DNA from: Ischnura elegans
Lineage: Eukaryota; Arthropoda; Insecta; Odonata; Coenagrionidae
NCBI RefSeq assembly: GCF_921293095.1
Contig: NC_060259.1
Coordinates: 27,411,812 to 27,475,811 of the forward strand
DNA: 64,000 nucleotides
Reading direction: 5' to 3'
A program made the translations under genes and the position numbers. Positions 47,301 through 53,957 of the stretch are shown piece by piece (position 1 is the stretch's first letter; each line of letters starts with the position of its first letter). Under the pieces are notes generated by a model. The model searched no databases and was not told the origin of the DNA. It worked only from the letters and a program-made list of their open reading frames with translations.

Positions 47301-50300
47301 TTTTGCTCAGTAGATGTGCGCTATAATGAGTACAGCCCATGGCGAGTGTTGCACTATGGTAAGTGATCATTTTGTGTTGGTTGGTCCATGGAGAAAAGCA
47401 TAAGGAAATCATCTGCCCATAATGAGTGCTTTTGTTAGCAGTTGGTGATGTCATGCGGGATGTATTTCTCTGAGGATAACCCTGTGCTAACCTTAGACTG
47501 CTGGGTGGTTGTAAGCTCTTTTCACGAAGGTGAGACATCATTAGAGCTTACAAATGAAACCTAATCATCTCATCTACATATTATTGATATAATAGTCCAC
47601 TACACTGTGGCATTACGTCGTTAAATCTGGTAGATTGTTCACGTAAGCCCAGACATAGGGAAAACTCCAACCGTCAGTCACAATCTGGTTCAGGGAAAGA
47701 CTCCACAAACAAGAAATCAGCACACAAGAAAAAAATTGCCAAAAATAATTTTTTCGTTCAATATCTATTCGAAGTAGAGTATTCAAAATCAGAATTATTA
47801 CAGAAAACAACGATGATAACTAATGATCCCATAGGAAACATTACCAAACTAAATACCAGCAGTATAATTTTTCAAAAATCGGCCATGTCCCACTAGCCGT
47901 GCGTCCAACAAGAACGCCCAAGCAGAAGAGAGCTTGGCTATTCCACCACGAGACAGGATTTAGGGGAGGGGTTTTTCCAAGGAGCGGAGGGGGTAGTGAG
48001 GGTGATGTTCTATCAGGTGCGTCACTGCCCCTGTTGACAGGCTGCTCCGCAAAACATCATCCCTGGGTTGGAGGGAACAGCATACAAGCCAGAATCTTCC
48101 CCTCAAACTTCTGGGTTGGAGTCATGAGTCGAATCAGAGGGATATTCATTGGAACACAAGGAGGGGAGAGACATAGTGGGGTGAGGTGTTGGAGGGAGAG
48201 AGAGTTGTGATAGGACTATGGTAATACTTCTCACTCCAAACTGCATACTAGAGACTCATCACCCATTTCCCCTTGCTTGCCAATGAGTAAGTATTCCTCC
48301 GCAGTAGTCCTATATAAGTCTTGCACTGCAGGTAGGCTGGGTTTTGGGGCTGGGTTTCTGGGTGCTGGGTTTCTGGGTGCAGGGTTTTCTGGAGGCAGGA
48401 TTTTCTGGAGACAGGATTTTCTGGAGACAGGAGTTTCCGAGCCATTGTCGAAGGGCCTTTGCGCGAAAAACCTTAGCGTGAAAAGTCCTTAGCGGGAGAA
48501 GTGCTGTGGATAAGTTCGGAGGAATTTGGAGGAATTTCTGGGAGGGGGGGAGGTACCAGAAATTTTGGGGGGGGAACACTTAAAAATGCCACAACACATT
48601 TCCTTGCCTGGGGACCACTGCAGAGCTAGGTACGGATGAAAATATCCCCCCTTAATATCCACCATTGTAGTACTGTTCCTCAAAGAATTTCATTAGGTTT
48701 CTGTGGTGGATATCAATTTTTTAAGATGCTTTCTTGGCTTCTTCTGTGAGCCCTTAACAAATAATCTATGGAGGATCTAAGGTTTTCCTGGTGAATAAAC
48801 TGGAGAAAGAGTTCTCGGGTTTCCAGCCGGGTCCGAGGGTTTTTCAGCACCAATGGAGTTTCCCTTGAGATCGTTATGTGAATGTGAAATGGAATTTTTG
48901 TCTTCTGGAAAAACTCGAGGAATTCAGTATGTGATTTGGAAAAGTCTCTTTTCACGTGCAGTATTTAGCAAAAACTAGCCAATGTGTTGAATTCTTGGAA
49001 CGCAGCCAAAGAAAAGCTTATAATAAAATATGTACTTTAAATGCTATTTTTGTTCCAATTTCCCCTGAAATCTTAATCTTTTAGCCTTATAACTTGGTCT
49101 TCCTCTTATTTATATACTTACAGCTCATATTTAGGTTCTAGATAGCAGAACCCATATGTATACTGGGTTTCATTTCTAGGTCCATCTGAGGTATTTCATG
49201 GAGTTAAATTCAGTCATGCTGAGAACATTCCAGGTAAAAATATTTTGAGGGAGGTAGTAAAAAGTGTCTACTGCAGCAATGTAAAGGTCTGGATAATGTG
49301 GTAATTTATGTGCTGTTTTTCCTCATATGTTAATGTGTTAGCTGGAGTTTCATGGAATATGAGGTTTATGGAACCTTATTCAATTTGATTTTCATGCTTG
49401 TGTTGAAAGTTTTTATCATCTTAAGGTATATATATATTGTGTGGTCAGAAATTTTTATCCCATTGGCAGTATGTATTAAAAATGTTAATGTTAAGGTCTG
49501 GAAATCTCTTTGGGGAACATGTGCCTAAAGCAATTCTCGTGAAAAATCTGGATATCTCAGGAAATTTTTCAATTGCTACACAGTGGACACCCTGATAATC
49601 TTTAGTCATTCATCTGCTGTGGTGGAAACTCAATTGCAATTTTTAGTTCAGGTTGCTTACTTTGTTTCCAAGAGCAAGGTTTTATGCAGAGAATAATGTG
49701 TGTACAAACCTGGCCTGCAACTGAGTGCGAAATACGGTGGTACACGTCTAGAAATCGGCTAGAAATGTGTGTGAGAGAGAGAGAGAGAGAGACTTAGGGC
49801 CCCTGCCTCCCCCATCTTGCTTGGCCAAAGGGGCCAAAGGGGATGTGACCAGCATCAGAGATGTAGTTCCCTTTCAGGACGATCCCTTTTGCCTTGTCTC
49901 ATGGTGAGGCATGGTGATTGTCCGGCTGGAACCTAAGCATCTGGAGTTTTATTTGTTATTTTATTTATTTCCTATTTCCCTGTAAACTGCACGTAATGGC
50001 TTTTTACAATGGGGGTTCCAACATTAACAAAGTACAACACAAACATCCATGCCCTGCATAGGGACCACCTACCCAGGGGGGATTTGAACCCATGACCAAC
50101 AGTTTGGCAGGTTTACCCCACCCCTACTAAAGCTGGGGGCAGGTTTGCTGGTGATTGTTTGTCATGCAGGTGGAGGTGGGCATGGGGTACAAAACACATG
50201 TAAATGCTTTTTTGATGATGTTTTTATTTCACTTTCAGAAAGCAATTGACGTAGCAATGGTCAAAGAAAGAGAATTTGTCCGAAGACTAATGTTCCAGTT

Positions 50301-51264
50301 GCTGACTGAACAAAGAGGAACATTTTCTGTACAAGTAGGACCTAAACTATTGCAAAGCCTCAAAGAAGGTATAGAGGTCATGGAAATAGCAGTATTACTT
50401 AATAAGTGTCTTTTCACTCACAATAGGGAGTGTCATTTAAAAAGCATCAAGTCTGAAGAGTACCCTCATGGCATGCTTTATTCAGTATGTCACAGTGCTC
50501 GTCTGCACTTAGAAGGAGCCCTGAGGGAGGCACATTGTATTGAAAATGCCTTCGAGGTCACTGGTGTGGAACACAGTGTGCTTAAAGTATTTTTAAGCTT
50601 CCCTCTGAGCCGGATGCAGTTCCACATGGACTCAGCAAATGAGTGCTTGAATAGGGCCTCTATTATGGTGGACAAGTCTGCCAGCAAGATGAGCTCCAAT
50701 GGTGCCAAGATGGCTAAAACTGGGAATGAGAATCAGGGAAGAAGTGAAGTTGAAGATTGCAATGCCCTCATGGCGGAAAATCTTCCCAAAGATGAAATTT
50801 TTGAGCTGATCGGAGAAAAGGGGGGTTGTGATGTGGATGATGAGGAGGAGGAAGAGTCTGCATGTGTAGGGGGCACGTCCCTGTTGCGAGAGAGCTCTGA
50901 GCAGATGATGAAGGAGCTGAAGAGTGTGCTGCGAGTGAAAGCTCAAGATTGGCAGGAGAGGGAGATGAGGCTGAGGGGGGTTGTACCCACAGAGTCCCAT
51001 GACGATGCACTCTCAACGTCGTCGTCTGTGGCTGAGGGAGACGTCACAAGCACTAGTATGAACTCTTGGGTTATGCCCAGTTTGGTGGAGCCAGGGAATC
51101 CAAGTGGCTTGGTTGCTACTGAGCTGGAGGATGGAGGTCGTTTTGATCCAAAGGTTTTAGGGAGTATTGCAACAGCCGCTGTAGCTAAAGCAAGAATCAA
51201 TCAAGAGATGGGATATCTGAATAAATGCGATGAAGAATATGTTATATCTGGAGAGGAGGATTAG
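20350..51264 (+). CDS. VEZT: Vezatin, complete nine-exon gene (646 aa by conceptual splicing)
   Basis: Exons: 20350-20376, 20459-20539, 20620-20691, 27747-27874, 34974-35246, 41939-42058, 47101-47260, 49180-49233, 50239-51264. Total 1941 nt, all junctions in phase. Vezatin is a transmembrane protein of adherens junctions that links to myosin VIIA. Visible features: acidic N-terminus; two close hydrophobic segments at about 113-127 and 133-154 (exon 5), as in vertebrate vezatin; a conserved block RLASRLINENALINRGF just after them; an FVRRL-containing helix region (exons 8-9); an acidic stretch near 505-515 (DDEEEEE); the conserved motif ELKSVL at about 531-536; and a C-terminal ATAAVAKARINQEMG-type block. 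Length is somewhat shorter than vertebrate vezatin (near 780). Recognition rests on recalled family similarity, not a search. Confidence 0.88.
20459..20539 (+). CDS. VEZT: Vezatin exon 2
   Basis: Acceptor CTCTTTCAG, donor GTTAGT. 27 codons, GTPLASHLLDVGL..., resembling the SPLYQYL.DLG segment near the vertebrate N-terminus. Confidence 0.75.
20620..20691 (+). CDS. VEZT: Vezatin exon 3
   Basis: Acceptor TTTATGCAG, donor GTAAGT. 24 codons (RQTIWRSVFNSILETLG...). Phase 0 at both ends. Followed by a 7.05-kb intron holding foldbacks and a hAT-like element. Confidence 0.75.
22374..23464. repeat. Foldback cluster: one left arm, two right arms
   Basis: An arm of about 120 bp at 22374-22493 (containing AAAAGGTAGTTGCACTTTT and GGCTCACAGAGCC) reappears inverted at 22736-22855 and, again inverted, at 23351-23464. 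The two right arms are direct repeats of each other. Probably one MITE with long terminal inverted repeats (22374-22857) plus a second right end from a related copy or a local duplication. Located in vezatin intron 3. Confidence 0.75.
25070..25227. repeat. Perfect 64-bp inverted repeat with 30-bp loop
   Basis: The arms 25070-25133 and 25164-25227 are exact reverse complements over all 64 bp. The loop carries a small GTCG...CGAC stem of its own. Perfect arms mean a recent origin or active gene conversion. Transcribed as part of vezatin intron 3, it would form a strong hairpin. No element termini recognised. Confidence 0.95.
25605..25775. mobile_element. Small MITE with ATATAGT/CCCCC termini
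   Basis: The left part contains GAATATAGTACCCCCTGAAT followed by ATAGTCCCCCC. The right part contains GGGGGGACTATACTATATAA followed by GGGGGTAT, the inverted counterpart. About 170 bp with no coding. The style resembles TA-targeting mariner/pogo MITEs, but a TSD could not be fixed. Confidence 0.6.
26114..27457. repeat. Foldback of about 1.34 kb with 80-bp arms
   Basis: The sequence starting AGAAAGGAAATACTCAATTG at 26116 is found inverted, ending at 27455. Similarity continues inward through AATTCTCC, TCCACCTTGCAAGTCAAAAA and CACTGTG. The interior contains a pyrimidine-rich stretch (26190-26390), a hAT-like insertion (26427-27020) and a TG run near 27297-27312. Function unknown; lies in vezatin intron 3. 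Confidence 0.75.
26427..27020. mobile_element. hAT-like element with AGNGTTCCCACTC termini
   Basis: The left end TAGGGTTCCCACTC and right end GAGTGGGAACTCT(G) are inverted. The flanks rejoin as ...gccgagatac + gtattacg..., with ATAC on both sides of the insert, consistent with an insertion that duplicated a few bases, though a clean 8-bp TSD is not visible. CCGTGAATTT-type repeats occur near both ends. No transposase. Confidence 0.65.
27747..27874 (+). CDS. VEZT: Vezatin exon 4
   Basis: Acceptor TTTTTTCCCCAG, donor GTGAGT. Encodes a segment with ADILDEMDIGLIFTERGF, matching the KLDIGF region of vertebrate vezatin. Ends in phase 2; the split codon becomes TGG with exon 5. Confidence 0.85.
29435..29450. 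repeat. piggyBac left subterminal palindrome
   Basis: GCCGCC-TATC-GGCGGC. The same 14-base core is at 32598-32611 near the right end, and a half-copy lies at 29612-29623. Possible transposase-binding site. Confidence 0.6.
29940..31649 (-). CDS. piggyBac transposase, intact, 569 aa
   Basis: Excises and integrates the surrounding transposon at TTAA. The N-terminal 75 residues are acidic and Ser-rich. The catalytic core shows the three family aspartates in context: LSLDESMV (D254), YMDNFYNS (D332) and MGGIDRAD (D435, with D438). The core is followed by the conserved RRSLRWYLKLGIHMF helix. The C-terminus is a Cys-rich cross-brace finger (C532, C535, C548, C551, C558, C562, H567) as in other piggyBac enzymes, where it binds terminal repeats. 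No frameshift or stop over 569 codons, a usual family length. The start is the first Met; an upstream in-frame extension is not needed. It is transcribed against vezatin, inside its intron 4. Confidence 0.95.
   Translation of the reverse strand: MENKPNSSRKRTRSALRHPVSISDEDIARFFEREEEISDGSATDSDFDVSSEDEETDESSEDDSGANGDCQASSDSGKRISPAGWQTERPVITPIAFTGNSGLKIRPHVLDPIGFFMLLANDEFFNHIISETNIYAQKLQNKSVADKSKMKPWKDLTRGEFEIFLGLLFHMGLIRINKIQYYWRKDGLYEFPTFSKAMPRDRFMIILRCLHFGRNAPDGHPKPSDPLYKIRPLLNLIQTNMKKVYYPQKQLSLDESMVLWRGRLYFRQYIKNKRHKYGIKLYMLTEPNGLVLNCLVYTGSKDPNVGGVGHSEKVVHSLLSDYTNVGHAVYMDNFYNSYKLSRELLGKKIYSTGTLRNTRKGNPHNVVNKKLAKGEVVGQYTKEGIFICKWKDRREVLMISSEHFGEMIEVANRRGKISKKPSVVAEYNKFMGGIDRADQIISYYPVERRSLRWYLKLGIHMFQILLNNSQILHNKFSSQHMSLQNFRESVIASLIFKNKPAEIPAPIQRKEKIHLPVQIQSEKGSRAQRKRCRNCSTTGVRRDVVTYCPMCDGEPGLCLEPCFRVFHNY
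33710..34318. mobile_element. TIR element of about 610 bp with an open frame
   Basis: Left GGTGGGTTTTCATAGAACCA and right TGGTTCTATAAAACACC are inverted with one small gap. On the minus strand 34319-34083 and 34156-33737 give overlapping open frames of 78 and 139 codons without a recognised domain. The TSD is unclear. Non-autonomous element or the end of a larger unknown one, in vezatin intron 4. Confidence 0.55.
34974..35246 (+). CDS. VEZT: Vezatin exon 5 (two membrane segments)
   Basis: Acceptor TTTAAATTCTAG, donor GTAAGT. Encodes the paired hydrophobic segments (ALAPSLIMTVWV and AIILSPVAAFLLSWVPVF) separated by a short KKGLLAK loop, then a basic amphipathic helix and the conserved RLINENALINRGF. 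Phase 2 at both ends. Confidence 0.9.
35396..35470. repeat. Short hairpin with a pogo-like end
   Basis: CAGTAGAACCTCACATATGAA is followed after about 35 bp by TTTCATGTGTGAGGTTTT, its imperfect inverse. The start resembles the CAGTRAAACCTC terminus of the element at 42851 and is preceded by TA. Possibly a solo end of a pogo-type MITE. Confidence 0.4.
35885..36140 (+). mobile_element. tRNA-derived SINE
   Basis: An RNA polymerase III B box (GGTTCAAGTCC, 35922-35932) is followed by a body with the CTGTCCGGCAGATGGGATGT segment common to arthropod SINEs. A clear A box is not preserved. No TSD recognised. Lies between vezatin exon 5 and the Harbinger element. Confidence 0.6.
36938..39017 (-). mobile_element. 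Decayed piggyBac-like element, 2080 bp, nested in Harbinger
   Basis: The ends CCCTTAACCAGTGACGTGC and GCACGTCATCGGTTAAGGG are inverted, and a second GTGATGTGCGGTCTGGGAG block near the left mirrors the right end. CTAA lies on both sides (36934-36937, 39018-39021), close to the TTAA used by piggyBac. On the minus strand, about 38170-38090 has an acidic SEGGSTDDDKSDVVKDLP stretch and about 37425-37310 a Cys/Lys-rich stretch (RKTSFLFFQCKKPVCAFVKN), as in the N- and C-termini of piggyBac transposases, with many stops. It lies in the intron between the two MADF exons. Confidence 0.6.
39188..40363 (-). pseudogene. Harbinger (HARBI1-like) transposase, interrupted
   Basis: Read from 40363 down: YLASGNTMTDFHYSYLIGLSTLSKIVGGM, then a hAT MITE (39970-40272), then CDAIW...FPNCIGALDGKHIRL (first catalytic Asp), SYIDVGSFGGNYDSNIL, an in-frame TAG at about 39673-39671, then LPYVIVADDGFSLADHIVRP (second Asp), RARRFIECSFGILTNKWRIF (Glu) and AVVKACCLLHNFVR, ending at 39188. 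This is the DDE nuclease of PIF/Harbinger elements and domesticated HARBI1. A splice acceptor (TTATTTTCTGACAG) precedes 40363; an upstream exon was not located. Nonsense codon plus insertion make it dead. Confidence 0.9.
39970..40272 (+). mobile_element. hAT-type MITE, 303 bp (family A, copy 2)
   Basis: CAGGGGCGCAGC...GCTGTGCCACTG, closely alignable with copy 1 at 8872-9172. The flanking 8-mers acacacct and acacatcc match at 6 of 8. It splits the Harbinger transposase frame between the GGM and CDAIW segments, and removing it with one TSD copy restores the frame. Confidence 0.9.
41939..42058 (+). CDS. VEZT: Vezatin exon 6
   Basis: Acceptor CAATATAG, donor GTAAAA. Encodes SKNNSIAVWQLETNSLLTLM... 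Both phases fit neighbours; the split codon at the 3' end becomes AGG with exon 7. Confidence 0.8.
   Translation, partial: EQEQFNSGVAVRDQQSPDPYAAIRKKLARLEDCSGRLCL
42851..44841. mobile_element. pogo-type element, 1991 bp, TA-flanked, no transposase
   Basis: Left CAGTGAAACCTCTTTACATC and right inverse ...ATAGAGGTTTTACTG, with TA on both sides (42849-42850, 44842-44843). CAGTRAAACCTC termini with a TA target are typical of pogo/Tigger elements. Several extra copies of AGAGGTTCACTA and TGGAGGTTT lie within 150 bp of each end. No DDE gene survives inside. In vezatin intron 6. Confidence 0.8.
45465..46173. mobile_element. Foldback element of about 709 bp, arms about 340 bp
   Basis: Starts CCCCTTTCACTGC and ends GCAGTGAAAGGG. 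The two halves are reverse complements with scattered differences, strongest around 45590-46020 (for example GAGCTCACCCTCGCTGGCCC against its inverse). The centre is near 45805. Because of this symmetry nearly the same 78-codon open frame appears on both strands (45679-45915 minus, 45686-45922 plus). No known family. In vezatin intron 6. Confidence 0.85.
47101..47260 (+). CDS. VEZT: Vezatin exon 7
   Basis: Acceptor TTGATTTTCAATTTGAG (weak pyrimidine tract), donor GTAAAC. Encodes RLAKSYSEELEIQRVLKPLG... with the split Arg from exon 6. Supported mainly by phase agreement on both sides and by the open frame. Confidence 0.75.
47880..48700. repeat. GC-rich repeat tract with a minisatellite
   Basis: At 48336-48437 the units GGGTTTCTGGGTGCT (about 15 bp, two copies plus partials) and TTTTCTGGAGACAGGA (about 17 bp, three copies) are tandem. 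The surrounding sequence is G-rich. A GGGAGGGGGGG stretch at 48540-48580 looks like a MITE fragment. No gene. Lies in vezatin intron 7. Confidence 0.6.
49180..49233 (+). CDS. VEZT: Vezatin exon 8
   Basis: 18 codons, VHLRYFMELNSVMLRTFQ. Acceptor GGTTTCATTTCTAG, donor GTAAAA. Too short for ORF finders; supported by phase 0 on both sides and by the family pattern that leads into FVRRL. Confidence 0.8.
49768..49793. repeat. (GT)(GA) microsatellite
   Basis: GTGTGTGAGAGAG... dinucleotide run in vezatin intron 8. Confidence 0.9.
49946..50145 (-). mobile_element. tRNA-derived SINE
   Basis: On the minus strand a pol III B box (GGTTCAAATCC, about 50088) is followed by about 120 bp of body and an A-rich AAATAAATAAAATAAC-type tail at about 49946-49970. 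The A box is degraded. Inserted just upstream of the last vezatin exon, antisense to it. Confidence 0.65.
50239..51264 (+). CDS. VEZT: Vezatin exon 9 (terminal)
   Basis: Acceptor TTTATTTCACTTTCAG. 341 codons and a TAG stop. Encodes KAIDVAMVKEREFVRRLMF, the helical region, an acidic DDEEEEE tract, the ELKSVL motif and the Ala-rich C-terminal block FDPKVLGSIATAAVAKAR. The open frame extends 84 nt upstream of the acceptor, but that part reads through intron sequence. Confidence 0.9.
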   Translation, partial: KAIDVAMVKEREFVRRLMFQLLTEQRGTFSVQVGPKLLQSLKEGIEVMEIAVLLNKCLFTHNRECHLKSIKSEEYPHGMLYSVCHSARLHLEGALREAHCIENAFEVTGVEHSVLKVFLSFPLSRMQFHMDSANECLNRASIMVDKSASKMSSNGAKMAKTGNENQGRSEVEDCNALMAENLPKDEIFELIGEKGGCDVDDEEEEESACVGGTSLLRESSEQMMKELKSVLRVKAQDWQEREMRLRGVVPTESHDDALSTSSSVAEGDVTSTSMNSWVMPSLVEPGNPSGLVATELEDGGRFDPKVLGSIATAAVAKARINQEMGYLNKCDEEYVISGEED

Positions 51265-51516
51265 TAAGAATTCAGCTTCTAATCATTGATTTATTTTATA
51301 AATTATAGGACTTATCTGAATGATAGTTCCCAAGTTTAACTGTGGTGCTTCAAGACCATTATGATTCATTGGTTTTTGTGTAATTTACACATTTTTGTGA
51401 CTTTGTATCAGATGTTGGTTTGTGATCACAAGGCTGTGAGGATTTTTGAGTCCAGTGATATATGTTAAGGCTGACATGTACCTGATTTTTAAAACTTTTT
51501 TAGTTAACAGAATAAT

Positions 51517-51522
51517 AATAAA
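51517..51522 (+). terminator. Candidate vezatin polyadenylation signal
   Basis: AATAAA, 253 bp after the stop codon, in an A/T-rich 3' UTR-like stretch. Confidence 0.5.
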
Positions 51523-51922
51523 TAATTTACAAACATAATTTAGAATGTCCTTCTTTACTTGTGAATAATGATATGTATTTGCGTAGATTATGGTTTAACA
51601 GGTTGTGAAAATTTTGGTAAGAAAATGGATAAAATGATTTTTTGATAATGTGATTTTTTTCAAAAGGAGTTTCAAATTTTTTCAAAAAATATTTCATCTT
51701 GTTTTAAATTTTGCCACAACTGTCAAATTTTTTGACAAAAAAATGATAAAATTTTCATTTTTGTTTTGGTGAAAGTGACAAGGTATCAATTATGATTAAT
51801 ATTAGCGATCAGGAGAGTCTATTTGTCTTTGAAGCAACCACTTTCCTGCTCAAATTTGTCTCATGTTCATTACTCAACCAATGGTTGCCTGCATTAATTG
51901 CCAATGATGAACCTTAGGAGTA

Positions 51923-52309
51923 CAGGTGTCCCTTGCTTAACACGAATTTGCTCAACGTGGTTTTTGCTAAATGAACTACTTGGTCTCCTGATTACTCTCT
52001 ATTTGCTCAAGCAATCTTCCTGATTTACCTCAACTAAGAAACTTGCGAAAACTCTCATCTCACCTCTGTATAAGTATGGGAAAAGCAAAGACAATATATT
52101 TGTTAAGTAATTGGCTCTATGAAGGAGGATGACATCATCAGACATCACTATATTATTGCCCATGGCTGTAAGTAGTTCCCAAAAAAGTTGGCCCATGGCA
52201 CGCAAAGTGTAAATTATTCTGCCTGAAATATACCGCTCTCTTTGCACGAAATTTGCTCAACACGGCAATTTTCAGGATCATATGTATAATATTAAGTGAG
52301 AGATACCTG
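51923..52309. mobile_element. TA-flanked MITE, 387 bp
   Basis: Left CAGGTGTCCCTTGCTTAACA and right TTAAGTGAGAGATACCTG are inverted. TA lies on both sides (51921-51922, 52310-52311). Internal repeats AATTTGCTCAAC occur near both ends. A partial relative (CAGGTGTACCTCAATTAA) begins at about 21850. Mariner/pogo-style non-autonomous element. Lies between the two convergent genes. Confidence 0.75.
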
Positions 52310-52311
52310 TA

Positions 52312-53026
52312 CTGCATGTAATTGGCCAATGGGACATGAAACTGCTTTATTTCAGTTTTAATATTGGTTCATCATGCTTGATGTCTGTTCTTTTAAAAAT
52401 CTAATCATCCTGGCTGAAAAAGTTTATGAAAATAGACTCATTTTACCAGGAAAGTAGCCAGAACTTTGCTTTCAGGAGAGCTTTGGTGGTATGTGGGTTG
52501 AAAAAATTGTTCACTTAAACAGTTACCCTAGAAATTTTGCTTTTGTACTGTATATTACCCTGTAGTTTCTATAGTTGTATTTTTCCAGTATGTCTCTGGG
52601 TTATGGACTAGATGGGTACCTTAAAGCATTCAATAGTTTAATTTATGCCTTAGGTGGATTCAATTTCATAGCGCTTGCTGCTGTAGTAGCTCCTTCATAC
52701 TTTAATTTGAATATTATTCTCATTGATCAACCCTTATAGCAAAGTTTTCAATTCATCTATCTTCACTCTCAACCTACATTATACCTTTTAAAATATTACA
52801 TCAATATTTATTATATTTGTGTGAAGACTCAGGAGCCCTTGTACAAGTACAAAATTCCATGAGCTGTATTGTTTAGGACTGTGTGCAGTGATCTTTCAAT
52901 GCAGATACATATATCCTCTCCTGAATGTGACTCCTTTCCTTGTGTGAACCTGAGACTAGGATGTGCTGCATGAAACTTTTCATTGAATTCTGTGCACATT
53001 GAGAGAAGTGAGGGGCTTTTTTATGC
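52312..53026. other. Intergenic gap between convergent genes
   Basis: No coding frame or element termini seen. Probably partly 3' UTR or flank of either gene. Confidence 0.4.
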
Positions 53027-53032
53027 TTTATT
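53027..53032 (-). terminator. Candidate cadherin polyadenylation signal
   Basis: AATAAA on the minus strand, 763 bp after the cadherin stop. Others closer cannot be excluded. Confidence 0.35.
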
Positions 53033-53794
53033 ATTAAATTTTTATAAAAATGTACATAATTACTTTTTCTGTAATTGGCACTTCATGTACAAATGAGCAC
53101 CTCATTACGTATTTGCATGAATTATCTTGGTTAAGGAATAATTTTACACAGGTACAAAATGCTGGTATTCAATGACTTAGGGGGTATGCATGAGCAAAAA
53201 GTTGGATGAATTTTAGCCACATGGTAGTATGATGGAGATCAAGGCCATAACATGTAGATTAGGTTTTCATGTACTAAGCAATTTAAGATCAAATATGATC
53301 TACAACTACTCCACATAAATTGCACTTCCCCAAGAAGTTAGATGCCGTACAAAAGTATAAAAAGTAACATTCTTCATCTGCAAGTAATACACGATTTTCT
53401 CAAACCAAGAAGCTTGAAGCTGAAGACTGAGGCCATGAAAAAAGGTCACATTATAGTTCTGTTGTTTCCAATTTCTTAGCAATCAATGGGTTGCTCACTT
53501 TATCCAAATGTTGATAAAGGTTTTGGTGAAAAGCTCCTGAGCGATTTAAGTCATTTTGCTCTTTAGTTGACAAGTCTTGGACTGCATTTGATCTGAAATT
53601 GAAAGGATTTTTAAGTCAGCTAATACATAATTGTAGTAATTTGTTTGTTATTAATTTTGGCTTTGCTGTGGTGTATTGTGTAATATTTTAGCTGAGAAAA
53701 TCTTACCACTAAAATTATAAGATAGCCAAGTATGCAATGGAATTTTAAAAACCAAGCATTTAGCAGAATTTTTCTTGCACTTTAGATGATTCTA

Positions 53795-53957
53795 TCAGCC
53801 CTGAAATCCCAGTTGGCCTAGCTTATTATCAGGTTTCCCTGGTTCCACACCAACAGAATGTAATGCATCTCTGAACTTATTGGGTGGTAAAGTACCTGCC
53901 CTGGCAGAGCTAAGGTCTGCAACCCTAAGATTAGATGGGAAAGACTTACTCCTGCTA
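53795..53957 (-). CDS. Cadherin terminal exon
   Basis: Encodes SKSFPSNLRVADLSSARAG to LGQLGFQG and stop. Two acceptors six bases apart (CAGTAGCAG) both keep phase 2, giving exon starts at 53957 or 53951 and proteins differing by two residues. Confidence 0.75.

Noticed and set aside
47899-48210. 103-codon open frame in vezatin intron 7
   Set aside because: Sits in a GC-rich repeat tract with no recognisable domain; not supported as a gene.
50490-51200. Minus-strand open frames opposite the last vezatin exon
   Set aside because: Shadow frames; the plus strand has splice-phase support and family motifs.
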